A DNA stretch of 39,983 nucleotides from Deltaproteobacteria bacterium (GCA_029938605.1 JAOZUO010000067.1:1-39983), one strand, 5' to 3'. Positions 25,918 to 34,899 are shown, counted from the first letter of the stretch. A program made the numbers and translations. Notes: generated by a model not told the origin, from the letters alone.

Positions 25918-27945
25918 TTATTTTTCACAGTTTAGCAGCTTCACCCGCTGCGTCTTGGTCTTGCCGGCCTCCACGTTCAGCTTGACCGCTCTGGACTCGC
26001 AGCGCACCGACTCGAGACGAACCCAATGGACTTCGTCCAGGGTGAGTGAGTCCAGGCGGTGAGGCGTATTTCCCACATGCTTTCCGCGGTAGTACACCTT
26101 GGCGCCGGGGGGATCGGTGATCACCCGCACTGACCCCGTCTCCGAGGTCACGGTGCGGGTGGTGATGACGAAGATGGATACGACAATGAGCACCAGACAC
26201 ACCAACACCCCAACCAGGACCAGATGACGCTGGGCCCGGGATTTCTGGAGCAAATGCTCCACGGCGTCTGACTCCAGCTCGTCACTCCCCGGTGCAGTGC
26301 CGAACACTGGCTGGTACGCGGGCGACGGAGCGACGGGCGACCCCAGGGGAGCGAAGATGGGCGCCGCCACCTGCCCGGGCACCGGCTGGCCGGGCATCAC
26401 CTGCCCGGGCGGCGCCACTACCTCAGGCGCCTGTCCCCACTGCACGACCTGGGGCGCGTCCACCTGGCCGGACAGACCTACAGGCGCCGAGCCGACGGGC
26501 TGTTGCACCAGGCCGGCCGGAGGCGCTCGATCAGGCTCGGTCTGACCACCGCGCCGCCCAATCTGCACGGTGGTGGGCTCCTCCATCTCATCCCACTCAT
26601 TGGTGATCTGCGCACCGGGCCTACCCGGATCCGAGATCAACATGGGTACCCCCACCGGTACCCCCACCGGTACCCCCACCAGCACCCCCGGGTCTGGATC
26701 CACCCGCGGAACCCCCGGCACAGAAGCCAGTACCGGCAGCATGGGCGCCGGTCCGGACAAGGAGTCCATCATCGGCGGGTCACTGATGAGCGTTTCGTCG
26801 TCATCGTAGATATCGTAAGCGGGCAGGTCCTCAATGGGCTCGGTGGTCTCGCTCAGCACCATGTCCATGCTGAGAATGGAGTGGGAGGTGAGGGGTCTGA
26901 ACTCGCTCTGATCCATGAGCGAGTCCTGCAACAGGCTGGCCGCACCCAGGACCGAATCCGAGTCGTCGACGCTGTCGGCGCTGTCGGCGCCGCGCTGCTC
27001 CTGGAGCTCGACAACCCGGTCGATCAAAGAGCGAAGGCGTCCAACCGTGAAGTTTGGACTGTGGCTGAAAAGAAACTGTGTGAGAGCGGTCTGGAAGTCG
27101 TAGGCCGATTGGAATCGATCCTCGGGTCGACGCGCCAGGGCCTTCATGACGATGCGCTCCAGCGCCGGCGGCACGTCCGGCCGCAGATGGGAGGGCGGCA
27201 CGATCTCGGCCTTGCGCACCTTGTCCAGGAGCGTGCCGAGGTCCTCCTCCAGGTAGAGCATCTGGCCCACGATCACTTCGTAGAGCACCACCCCCGTGGA
27301 GAAGAGGTCCGTGCGATGATCAATGGTATCCCCCCAGGCCTGCTCCGGAGACATGTAGTAGTATTTGCCCTTGATCACACCCACGGCGGTCTGACGCGCC
27401 CGCACGGTGGCTTTGGCGATGCCAAAGTCGGCCAGCTTCACCTCGCCCGAACGGGACACGATGATATTCTGCGGGCTAACATCTCGGTGGATGATCCGCA
27501 GGGGCTGCCCCACCTGATCTGTGCAGCGGTGGGCGTAATCGAGGGCCGCGCAGGTCTCCAGGGCAATGAAGGCCGCCACGTCGAAGTCCACCTGCTTACC
27601 CACGGACGTGATGGTGCGCATGATGTGGTACAGGTCCGGCCCATCTACGTACTCCATGGCGATGTAGCGCACGTCGTTGATGCGTCCCAGGTCGAATATC
27701 TGTACGATGTTCGGCTGGGTGAGGTGCACCACGATCTTGGCCTCCTCCACCAGCATCTCGATGAAGTGCTCATCCTGGGAGTAGTTCGGGTGGATCACCT
27801 TGAGCGCGACATACTTCTCAAAGCCCGAAATGCCCGTGGCCTTGGCCAGGTAGATCTCCGCCATGCCCCCCACGGCGAGCAGTCTGACCAACTCATAGGG
27901 TCCGAAGCGTTTGCCCGCCTGAACTTCCCCGTCGGATCGTATCAC
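25918..27945 (-). CDS. Transmembrane Ser/Thr protein kinase with PEGA domain
   Basis: 675 aa from a GTG at 27945. Kinase domain ~15-290: LLAVGGMAEIYLAK, Lys49 (VALKVI), HRDVSPQN (153-160, the myxobacterial-type catalytic loop), DFGIAK (173-178), YYYMSPEQAWG, LYEVIVGQMLY and RRPEDRF, all intact. A ~280-residue linker carries Asp/Ser-rich and Pro/Val/Gln-rich stretches including VGVP repeats. One membrane helix (~573-595, LVLVGVLVCLVLIVVSIFVI), then a PEGA-type domain (VRVITDPPGAKVYYRGKHVG ... KLNVEAGKTKTQRVKLL). The preceding gene, a receiver-like/HATPase protein, ends 17 nt upstream with GAGAGG in the gap, so the pair is likely co-transcribed. Confidence 0.93.
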   Translation of the reverse strand: MIRSDGEVQAGKRFGPYELVRLLAVGGMAEIYLAKATGISGFEKYVALKVIHPNYSQDEHFIEMLVEEAKIVVHLTQPNIVQIFDLGRINDVRYIAMEYVDGPDLYHIMRTITSVGKQVDFDVAAFIALETCAALDYAHRCTDQVGQPLRIIHRDVSPQNIIVSRSGEVKLADFGIAKATVRARQTAVGVIKGKYYYMSPEQAWGDTIDHRTDLFSTGVVLYEVIVGQMLYLEEDLGTLLDKVRKAEIVPPSHLRPDVPPALERIVMKALARRPEDRFQSAYDFQTALTQFLFSHSPNFTVGRLRSLIDRVVELQEQRGADSADSVDDSDSVLGAASLLQDSLMDQSEFRPLTSHSILSMDMVLSETTEPIEDLPAYDIYDDDETLISDPPMMDSLSGPAPMLPVLASVPGVPRVDPDPGVLVGVPVGVPVGVPMLISDPGRPGAQITNEWDEMEEPTTVQIGRRGGQTEPDRAPPAGLVQQPVGSAPVGLSGQVDAPQVVQWGQAPEVVAPPGQVMPGQPVPGQVAAPIFAPLGSPVAPSPAYQPVFGTAPGSDELESDAVEHLLQKSRAQRHLVLVGVLVCLVLIVVSIFVITTRTVTSETGSVRVITDPPGAKVYYRGKHVGNTPHRLDSLTLDEVHWVRLESVRCESRAVKLNVEAGKTKTQRVKLLNCEK
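26645..26680 (-). repeat. Three tandem 12-nt copies encoding VGVP units
   Basis: ggtacccccacc repeated exactly at 26645-26656, 26657-26668 and 26669-26680 (plus strand), inside the linker of the kinase; the frame is preserved. Confidence 0.9.
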
Positions 27946-27962
27946 AGCGGCTCAGGCCTCTC

Positions 27963-28925
27963 TCAAGCGACCGAAACGGCCTCAACCGGCGCCCCGGGAT
28001 GGACGTACACTCCCAGGGTCCCCGGCGAGCGCACGGCGGCGCCTCGCTTGGAAAAGACCGCGATGACCTCGGTGGCCATCCCAGGCGCGATGTTGATGAC
28101 GAACTCCCGGGTCCGGCTGGCGATGAGATACAGTCCCAGACCGGCCCCGAGGGTCTTGCCGTCAATCTGCTGGCGGCTGTGCAAACACTTGTGAAGGTAC
28201 CGCAGCACGGTCTCCTTTGTGAGGGTGCCGAAGCGGTCCCGCACGGCCACCCCGAAGTGGGTCTTGGAGTTGACGTAACGGATAGACACCGGTCGGGGAC
28301 TGTCCAGCTCAAGCCGGTCCTTGGGCGTCACGTTGGCGAACATGGAGCGGCCGTACTCGTCCACGGGGGCGTTGTACAGCGCGTTCATGAGCAGCTCCTC
28401 GCACACCTGGGCGATGGTTGATCGGATCGTACGCCGCACCTTGGATGCCTCGGCAAAGGCAACAATCCGGTCGATGGCCTCGCTCCGACCCTGGTAGTTC
28501 GTAAGACGAAAGTAGTTGACCTCCTCGGCCTGGGGAACATGCTTCTCGATGCCAAATATGTCGCCCGAAAGCAGCTTTGACGCGGTGGTGACCAGTCGAT
28601 CCAGGCCTCGGTCGTCGTCCAACTGCAGGACGTGATTGCATCGGGGATCGGCGAGGAAAAAGGCCATGGTGGCCAAGTCCGTGTCCGGGGGCACCAGAGC
28701 CACCAGCTGGGCCCGATTGCGGACCATCGCGAGCAGCGCCTTCAGCTCCGCTCGATCCGCCGAAAAAGCAAAAAATACCAAGTCATGTGGGAGAGGCTCA
28801 GGAGGCAGGTAGCTCACCCCGATCATGCGATCGGGCTTGAGGCCCAACCCCGCGAGGCTCCTCTCGATGGGCTCAAGCACCTCAGCGGAGTCAGCAATTA
28901 CGATTGATTTGACCTCGGATTGCAC
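27963..28925 (-). CDS. Receiver-like plus histidine-kinase-type ATPase (HATPase) protein
   Basis: 320 aa from the GTG at 28925 (AGGA 8 nt upstream). The N-terminal ~120 residues resemble a receiver fold (SIVIADSAEVL, VALVPPDTDL, HVLQLDDDRG) but lack the phospho-acceptor pattern (no clear Asp/Thr/Lys set). Residues ~150-300 are a GHKL ATPase: N-box QVCEELLMNALYNAPVD (N181), VRDRFGTL in place of the usual DxGxG, and GAGLGLYLI (260-268). No His-containing dimerisation domain and no membrane helix are seen, so it is not an ordinary sensor kinase; it resembles anti-sigma-factor or serine-kinase-like ATPases. It is the first gene of a pair with the PEGA kinase, and the two may form one signalling unit. 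Which substrate it acts on is not visible. Confidence 0.7.
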   Translation of the reverse strand: MQSEVKSIVIADSAEVLEPIERSLAGLGLKPDRMIGVSYLPPEPLPHDLVFFAFSADRAELKALLAMVRNRAQLVALVPPDTDLATMAFFLADPRCNHVLQLDDDRGLDRLVTTASKLLSGDIFGIEKHVPQAEEVNYFRLTNYQGRSEAIDRIVAFAEASKVRRTIRSTIAQVCEELLMNALYNAPVDEYGRSMFANVTPKDRLELDSPRPVSIRYVNSKTHFGVAVRDRFGTLTKETVLRYLHKCLHSRQQIDGKTLGAGLGLYLIASRTREFVINIAPGMATEVIAVFSKRGAAVRSPGTLGVYVHPGAPVEAVSVA

Positions 28926-28968
28926 TGGGTAATTCCTATGCTCGCACCCCCCGGGTACGGGCAACAGA

Positions 28969-28981
28969 CCCCTATTAGGGG
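28969..28981. promoter_or_regulatory. Palindrome upstream of the HATPase gene
   Basis: CCCCTA-t-TAGGGG, 44 nt before the GTG at 28925, in the short spacer between same-strand genes. Possible operator for the HATPase-kinase pair. Only the symmetry supports it. Confidence 0.3.
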
Positions 28982-29157
28982 CTCCCTCGATAGACCTCCC
29001 CCCTCGTCACCCGCAAAGCGCGATAATACCACAACAGTCGCGACATGTGGGAGATGCAAATATGTAGGAAATCAGGGAAAGGTCGAAGTGCCCGGCCGCC
29101 CAGAACAGGGCGACCGGGGCTTGGGATTCACTCACAAAGAGGCTTCACGCCGCGGCG

Positions 29158-31476
29158 CTACCTCCCCATGGGCTTGAGGCGGATCCGGCGGGCGCCGGGA
29201 GCACCGGGACGGCCGGGACGGCCGGGACGGCGCATGCGGATGTTGGGCTTGGCGCCCTTGCCCGCGTCCAGGTACACCGGAGCCGTCGCGCCCTTGGCGA
29301 TGATCGTGGAGTACACCTTCGAAATGTGGAGCTTCTTCTCGGCCATGATCTTCTTGGCCTTGGCGATCTCGGCGTCGATGATCTGCTTCATTTTATCGAA
29401 GGGACGCACGCCGCGGATGTATTTGCCGTTGATGAAGAACGCCGGTGTACCGCGGGCACCGAGCTTGGCGGCCTGGGCCTGCTCGGACTTGATGCGCGCC
29501 TGGTTGACATGCTTCTCGATGTCACTCTTCATCTTGGCGGCGTTTATGCCGATGGCGCCGGCATACTTCTCGAAGAGCGCCATGTCCAGCTTGGGACCGG
29601 GACGAGGCAACGCGCGCAGCCACTCTCGGATATGGGGCATCTTCGCCTTGCACTTGTCGGTGGGGTAGATCTTGTCGTGCATGGCCCAAAAGCCCTTGCT
29701 GCCCTTCTGGGCGAAGGCGGCCATGGTCGCCTCTGCGGCAGGCATGGCCTGCTTGTGGAACCCGAGGGGGTTGTGCTTGAAGACGAGCTTGACGTCCTTC
29801 GGGTAGGCCTTGTGGATCTGATTGGCGATGCAGGCGGCCCACTTGCAGTAGGGGCACTGGAAGTCAGACCACTCAACGATGGTGACCAGGGCGTGCTTCG
29901 GGCCCTTGAAGGGGCTCTTGCCGTCGAGGGCAACATTGTAGATGGCGTTGGGATCCAGCTGACGACGCTTCGGCCGCCGACGCTTACCCTTGCCCTTGCC
30001 GCCGGCTTGGCCGGGCAGGTACTTGACCCGGGTCAACCCCTTCTTCTGAATGTGGGCATAGTACGTAGCGAGGGTCACGCCGCCCTTGCCGATGATGGCG
30101 TTGGCCTTCTTGATCTCGGCCTCGACGACCTTGAGCATGGTGGCGGCATCACGCCGGCCCCGGTACTTCTTACCGTTTACCAGGACCGTGGGGGTGCCGC
30201 GCACACCGATGGTCTGGCCCGCACGCATGCTGGCCCGGATGGCGGCCTCGTGCTTCTTGCTCTTGAGGGCGGCGGCCACCAGCTTGGCGTTCGCGCCGAT
30301 CTCCTTGGCCCACTTGATCAGGTTCTCGTCGGTGATGTTCTTGGAGTTCTCGAACACCTTGTCGTGGAACTTCCAGAACCCGGCGTTGCCCTTCTGCTTG
30401 AAGACCTCGTGAATGGCCTGCGCCGCCGGCATGGCCTGCTTGTGGAATCGCAGCGGGAAGTCTTGCCAGACAATCTTCACGTCCTTGCCGAACTTCTTCA
30501 TGACAGCCGCGTAGGCGGGGTTGACCCGCTTGCACCAGGGGCACTGGAACTCAGACCACTCCACGATGGTGACCTTGGCGTGCTTGGCGCCCTTGTAGGG
30601 ACGGCCCTCGATGGACACCTTGTACACGGCGTTGGGATCTTCCCGCGGGGGACGACGCTTGCCGTCGCGGCCCTTGCCCTTGCCCTTACCCTTGCCGCCG
30701 ATCTTGAACTCGGCGGTCTTCATGATGTGCCGATAGAGCTGGGCCCGCGCCACACCGGTCTTGAGCAGCTTGTTGGCGTAGCGAATCTCGCCCTGGACGA
30801 TCTTCTTGAAGTGCGCGAAGGGCTTGGCCCCCCGAACGTAGCGGCCGTTGACGAAGAAGGCCGGTGTTCCGCGGGCGCCGAGGCGACGGAGCTGCTGCAT
30901 GTCCTGGGTGACCTGGATCTGCAGACGCCGGTCATCGAGGTCCTTGGTGAACTTGCCCATGTCGAGGCCAATCTTCTTGGCATACGCAAGAAGCTGCGGC
31001 TTCTTGAGCTTGCGCGAGTTCTTGAACAGGAGGTCGTGGTACTGCCAGAACTTCTTCTGCTTGTGGGCCGCCTGGGAGGCCACGGCGGCGAGCCGGGCGT
31101 CCGTATGGTTCGGCAGCGGGTTGTGCATGAACACCACGCGTACGTCCCGGGGGAACGCTTTGAGGATCTGCTTCATGGTGCCCGCTCCGCGACGGCAGTA
31201 GGGGCACTGGAAATCCGACACCTCAACGATGGTGACCTTGGCGGCCTTAGGGCCCATGGAGGCGTTGTGGGGTCGCGGATAGATGCGATACCGCTTGTCG
31301 CCGCCGGCCTTGGCCGAGGCCGCGCCGGGCGCGCCGCACTCGTCGCAGTCCGCCTTGCCCTTGCTGCCGAAGCGTAAGGCGAATCCGCCAATGAGGAGCC
31401 CGGCCACGAATACGGCGATCACAGAGATCACCACCGTGGGAACGGGTACACCTTCTGGTTTGTTGTGTTGAGCCAT
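29158..31476 (-). CDS. Membrane-anchored fusion of three DsbA-like thioredoxin-fold domains
   Basis: 772 aa. AGGAGA precedes the ATG at 31476. One membrane helix (13-36, TVVISVIAVFVAGLLIGGFAL) anchors it, followed by CDEC (C44, C47). Three DsbA/Com1-type domains follow, each ~200 aa, with active sites CPYC (C91, C94), CPWC (C312, C315) and CPYC (C541, C544; a further Cys at 548), and cis-Pro loops GTPAFFVNG, GTPTVLVNG and GTPAFFING. Domains start VTIVE(V/W)S(D/E)FQCP and are linked by very basic Gly/Lys-rich segments (GKGKGKGK; GKGKRRRPKRR). All three active sites look intact. DsbA-type proteins introduce or reshuffle disulfides in the periplasm; single-domain forms are usual, so the tandem fusion is odd. 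The C-terminus is an Arg/Pro/Gly tail. The leader contains two perfect hairpins. Confidence 0.9.
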   Translation of the reverse strand: MAQHNKPEGVPVPTVVISVIAVFVAGLLIGGFALRFGSKGKADCDECGAPGAASAKAGGDKRYRIYPRPHNASMGPKAAKVTIVEVSDFQCPYCRRGAGTMKQILKAFPRDVRVVFMHNPLPNHTDARLAAVASQAAHKQKKFWQYHDLLFKNSRKLKKPQLLAYAKKIGLDMGKFTKDLDDRRLQIQVTQDMQQLRRLGARGTPAFFVNGRYVRGAKPFAHFKKIVQGEIRYANKLLKTGVARAQLYRHIMKTAEFKIGGKGKGKGKGRDGKRRPPREDPNAVYKVSIEGRPYKGAKHAKVTIVEWSEFQCPWCKRVNPAYAAVMKKFGKDVKIVWQDFPLRFHKQAMPAAQAIHEVFKQKGNAGFWKFHDKVFENSKNITDENLIKWAKEIGANAKLVAAALKSKKHEAAIRASMRAGQTIGVRGTPTVLVNGKKYRGRRDAATMLKVVEAEIKKANAIIGKGGVTLATYYAHIQKKGLTRVKYLPGQAGGKGKGKRRRPKRRQLDPNAIYNVALDGKSPFKGPKHALVTIVEWSDFQCPYCKWAACIANQIHKAYPKDVKLVFKHNPLGFHKQAMPAAEATMAAFAQKGSKGFWAMHDKIYPTDKCKAKMPHIREWLRALPRPGPKLDMALFEKYAGAIGINAAKMKSDIEKHVNQARIKSEQAQAAKLGARGTPAFFINGKYIRGVRPFDKMKQIIDAEIAKAKKIMAEKKLHISKVYSTIIAKGATAPVYLDAGKGAKPNIRMRRPGRPGRPGAPGARRIRLKPMGR

Positions 31477-31489
31477 TAGTTCTCCTTGT

Positions 31490-31530
31490 GGGTCCAGAGA
31501 TTCTGGACCCGGGATGCGCTAAGCGCATCC
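31490..31530 (-). promoter_or_regulatory. Two adjacent perfect hairpins in the leader of the triple-DsbA gene
   Basis: GGGTCCAGA-gat-TCTGGACCC (9-bp stem, 31490-31510) directly next to GGATGCGC-taa-GCGCATCC (8-bp stem, 31512-31530). In mRNA direction they end 3 nt before the AAGGAG-type ribosome site of the gene starting at 31476. No T-run follows either, so they do not look like intrinsic terminators. Confidence 0.75.
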
Positions 31531-31587
31531 GATAACATCGACCAAAAACCCGGCCAAAGCCGAGCGAGAAAAACTGTGTCGTGGGTA

Positions 31588-32127
31588 CTACACCGCCGAG
31601 CGCGGCGGTACGAAGGGGGCAACAGGGAATCCGTCATCCGCCATCCCGATGGAGGCGGGGGGGGCCTTGAAGAGATCGGAGCGCCTGACAAAAACGTGAG
31701 ATGGGGGGAAGATGGCCTTGGCAAAGGTCAACCCCGTGACCACCCGACTGCCCTCGGTGGGCACCGGGCTGCAGCGGGTGCCCCCATCACAGATGGGCGC
31801 CTCGTCATCGTCGTCGAACTGGCTGGACATCCCGCCACCACTTCTGACGGGCGGCTCGAACTCGGCTCGCTGCGGGCCTTCGATACCTTCGCAATCACTC
31901 CAACTGGGGACGACCACGTCCGTGGGGGCCACGGGGCCCTGGCGCCGGCCCTTGAGGGGGATGGCCGCCACCAGACGCTTGGTGTGTGGCTCGCACAGGG
32001 ACCACAGGGGGCGTGCCTGCTCCCAATCGGTCTTGCCGACCTTGTGCACGGGGCTCTGGGCGTAGGCGGCCCCGGTCGGGACGAAAATCCCAACTACCAC
32101 CGCCTGTGCCACCAAGAACCTGATCAT
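31588..32127 (-). CDS. Secreted hypothetical protein
   Basis: 179 aa from the ATG at 32127, AAAGGT upstream. The signal peptide is MIRFLVAQAVVVGIFVPTG with cleavage near AYA-QS. The mature part has three Cys (SLCEPH, SDCEGI, PICDGGTRCSP) that may pair, an Asp-rich segment (SSQFDDDDEAPICDG) and many Pro/Val. No family is recognised. It lies 111 nt upstream of the triple-DsbA gene on the same strand, so it could be one of its disulfide substrates; this is inference from position and Cys content. Confidence 0.6.
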   Translation of the reverse strand: MIRFLVAQAVVVGIFVPTGAAYAQSPVHKVGKTDWEQARPLWSLCEPHTKRLVAAIPLKGRRQGPVAPTDVVVPSWSDCEGIEGPQRAEFEPPVRSGGGMSSQFDDDDEAPICDGGTRCSPVPTEGSRVVTGLTFAKAIFPPSHVFVRRSDLFKAPPASIGMADDGFPVAPFVPPRSAV

Positions 32128-32327
32128 CAAATAGATACCTTTAGCCAAAGACCTATGTCCTGGGCTTTTCTCATCCAAAGCACTGTGCGTTTTACGCCGA
32201 TCGCAGTCGCGATGCAATCAATATTGGCCCGGCCGCCCAGCCCAATGCCGCGGCGCCATGGAGACCACCAAAAGGATAACGCAGCATTGGAGTAAGATAT
32301 TCCGACATCCATCGGGCAGGTGTGGGC

Positions 32328-34742
32328 TCAGAAGTCGATACAATCCACCGTGCGGGGACTCAGCGTAAGGCGGATGAGCCCAACATAGGGCTCGCCCAGC
32401 AAAACGGCGTAGCGGGCGGCCAGCCCCACCACCTTCTTCACGTACAAACGGGTCTCCCGCATGGGGATCTCCTCTACGAACTCGTCCAACTCAGCGGTGG
32501 CGGCCCGGGCGCGGAGCCACTGCTGCACGTTGTGAGGGCCGCCGTTGTAGGCGGCGGCGGCCAGGGCCAACTGGCCCCCGAACTTGCGCACCAGCCGCCC
32601 GAGGTACCACACCCCGAAGCGGATGTTCACCGCGGGCTCGAAGAGCTGATCCAGCCGGAAGCCCCGAACGCCGAGGGCCCGGGCGATGCGGCGGCCCGTC
32701 AGGGGCATGATCTGGAGCAGGCCCAGGGCGCCTGCCTGGGAGACAACCTCCGCGCAGTAGGCACTCTCCACGGTCATGACAGCCCAGACCCACCCCGGCT
32801 GGATGGAGGCCCTCCGGGCGTGGAGGCGCACCAATCGGTGATGGGGTGTCTGCACAGACAGGCGCGGCCGTCCGGCGTCCCGACGGACGAACCGATTGGC
32901 CATGTAGGGATCTCCCAGGCGCCGAAAAGCCCGGTACAAGACGCGGCTCAATCCCCTGGCCACGCCCTTGGACGCCTCCGTGGTGGGGGGCTGCCCCCCG
33001 CGTGGCCGGCGTGGCTTCGCCAGGTGTCTCACGCCCCGGTAGGTCTCCCATCGAGAGATGGGGCGGAGCAGCCGTCCCCGACGGCCGCCCGCGGCCAGCA
33101 GATGATCCCGCGCCACCACCCGCAGCTCGGCCAACCCCCGCGCCTGGAGACCCCAGCGCAAAAGGTTTACCACCCGCGCCAGTCGGGCCGGTTGGGAATG
33201 GCCCAAGCGGTGATTATTCAGCGCCGCGGCCAGAGCGTCCAGGTGCGCGGCGCGGCGCAGGGGATGGGGCTCCACGGGGCGCGGTGTGGGCCCAGCGTCG
33301 CCCGTGATCCGGCGCAGGCGGGACCGGGCCAACACAGCGTACCAATCCAGGGGGCTCGCCACGGCCAGTTTCCGGAGCATCCGAAGGCCACCGGGGCGAC
33401 GCCCCTGGGCCAGGCGCGTCCGGGCCAGCCAATACCGGGCCGCCCGCCGGGTCCGTCGGCCCTGGACCAACGGGGTGAGGATCCGAACAGCCCGGCGGTA
33501 CTTGCGATTGCGAAAAGCGAGATACCCCGCCAGGATCCCGCGGCGCCGGGCTGGCTCCGCGCGATCCAGCAGCCGCGCGGCCTCGACCCGGTTTCCCCGA
33601 AGGAGCTGGATCCTCGCCGCCGCCCAGTAGGCCTTCGGGCCCACCGCCGGCCGACCCTGGGCCGTGGTCACCCGGACGGAGCTCCGCCTCCAGAGCCGAT
33701 CCAGCAGGCCGGCCCGGCGCAGGGCCGTGGACAACCGCCGCTCAGCTTCCCACTTCACGCCGGCCTTGCCCTGGGCCCTCGCCCTGTCCAGAGGATTCAC
33801 CGCATCAGCGTAGCGATAGTTTGCCATGAGAATCCTGGCCTGCAGCAGGGCCAGCCGGGCCCCGTGGCTACCCGGTTGCCGACCCCCATCTTTTTCCGGC
33901 TGCCGGGCGAGGTTCTCGAGCTCAGCCAGCGCCTCCACTACCCGCCCCGCCCGGCCGAGTCGCACAGCGCGACGAGCTCGCTCCGCGGGGCTAAACGGTG
34001 TCACCACAATGCCCGCGGCACGCAGTCTGCCCAAATCCCGTCCGGCGGAGACGGCCTCGGCAGCAGCCGGGTAGCGCAACAGCAGCGAGCGTACCAGGCC
34101 CGACGCCGCCGGGAATCGGCCGGCCATGAGCAAGCCGCTGACCTCTCCGTAGAGCAGCCGAGCCGTATCGGGATACCGGGGATATCGGTGTCGAATCCAC
34201 CGGAACCGGCGCGCGGCGGTCCTGGGCGAATGGGCCCGGAGCAGCAGCGCCGCACGCTCCAGCGCTGCGTCACCCGCCAGGGGAGAGTCCGGGCTCCGCT
34301 CCACCTTCGCCAGAAGCCGCACCGCGGCTCGGACCCGTCCGATCCGCACCAGCAGTCGGGCCCGGGCCCAAAGAACGTGCTGGACAAGGCCGCCGGCGGC
34401 GGGCGCCCGCTCCAACACCCGAAGCGCTGCCAGGGGGCGTCCCAACGACGCCAGTCCCTGGGCCTTGAGCAACGCCCCGCCCGCGGACCGGATGGCAATC
34501 CCCTCCAGGGACTTCACCACGCCGGCCGGATCTCCCCGAAGCTGCGCCGCCACCGCTCGCCGCCGCGCCGCCGTAGCGTCGGTCCGCGACGGCGCCCCAA
34601 CAGCGGACCCCACATTCAGCACAACCCCCAGAAGACCACCCAACGCCCAGTAGATCGCCACAGCGGCAATACCTGGGACAGCAACAGAGTCCTGAGGCCA
34701 CTTCACAAGTTGATCCACCTTCTCTTTTGACCACTGCCCCAC
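32328..34742 (-). CDS. slt: Soluble lytic murein transglycosylase, Slt70-like
   Basis: 804 aa. N-terminal ~50 residues include a signal-like segment (GIAAVAIYWALGGLLGVVLNVG). Residues ~60-600 are Arg/Ala/Leu-rich helices like the U-shaped superhelix of Slt70. Residues ~640-790 are the SLT catalytic domain: WVWAVMTVESAYC with the catalytic Glu at 659, SQAGALGLLQIMP, RFGVWYLGRLVRKFGG, ALAAAAYNGGPHNVQQWL and EFVEEIPMRETRLYVKKV. These enzymes cleave the MurNAc-GlcNAc bond in peptidoglycan and leave a 1,6-anhydro end. The GTG at 34742 lacks a good ribosome site; internal GTGs nearer the hydrophobic segment are possible starts. A G-rich, quadruplex-prone stretch lies 70-110 nt upstream. Confidence 0.85.
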   Translation of the reverse strand: MGQWSKEKVDQLVKWPQDSVAVPGIAAVAIYWALGGLLGVVLNVGSAVGAPSRTDATAARRRAVAAQLRGDPAGVVKSLEGIAIRSAGGALLKAQGLASLGRPLAALRVLERAPAAGGLVQHVLWARARLLVRIGRVRAAVRLLAKVERSPDSPLAGDAALERAALLLRAHSPRTAARRFRWIRHRYPRYPDTARLLYGEVSGLLMAGRFPAASGLVRSLLLRYPAAAEAVSAGRDLGRLRAAGIVVTPFSPAERARRAVRLGRAGRVVEALAELENLARQPEKDGGRQPGSHGARLALLQARILMANYRYADAVNPLDRARAQGKAGVKWEAERRLSTALRRAGLLDRLWRRSSVRVTTAQGRPAVGPKAYWAAARIQLLRGNRVEAARLLDRAEPARRRGILAGYLAFRNRKYRRAVRILTPLVQGRRTRRAARYWLARTRLAQGRRPGGLRMLRKLAVASPLDWYAVLARSRLRRITGDAGPTPRPVEPHPLRRAAHLDALAAALNNHRLGHSQPARLARVVNLLRWGLQARGLAELRVVARDHLLAAGGRRGRLLRPISRWETYRGVRHLAKPRRPRGGQPPTTEASKGVARGLSRVLYRAFRRLGDPYMANRFVRRDAGRPRLSVQTPHHRLVRLHARRASIQPGWVWAVMTVESAYCAEVVSQAGALGLLQIMPLTGRRIARALGVRGFRLDQLFEPAVNIRFGVWYLGRLVRKFGGQLALAAAAYNGGPHNVQQWLRARAATAELDEFVEEIPMRETRLYVKKVVGLAARYAVLLGEPYVGLIRLTLSPRTVDCIDF

Positions 34743-34813
34743 GAGGGATCGTCAAAAAACGGGCTCGTGGAGTCGCCAAGGGTGCAGCTAGTAGTACAGC
34801 CATTGATACCACG

Positions 34814-34854
34814 CCCCAACCCCCTGCCCTTCCCACAGACCCCTGCCCTTCCCC
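34814..34854. repeat. C/G-run tract with a direct repeat; quadruplex-prone
   Basis: Seven C-runs of three to five bases with 1-5 nt loops, and cccctgcccttccc occurs twice (34821-34834 and 34840-34853). On the minus strand this is G-rich and lies in the leader of the lytic transglycosylase gene. Confidence 0.7.
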
Positions 34855-34899
34855 TTGGGGCCGCTGGCCGGGGTCCGGGGATTGTGCTATCACCGCGCC

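Noticed and set aside
29326..31377. 683-residue plus-strand frame
   Set aside because: Antisense to the triple DsbA gene, whose active-site motifs decide the strand.
31592..31609. Hairpin ACCGCCG-agcg-CGGCGGT at the end of the secreted protein gene
   Set aside because: It lies within the last codons and has no adjacent T-run; may be chance in GC-rich coding sequence.
32322..34730. 802-residue plus-strand frame
   Set aside because: Antisense to the lytic transglycosylase; Pro/Arg/Gln-rich with no motif.
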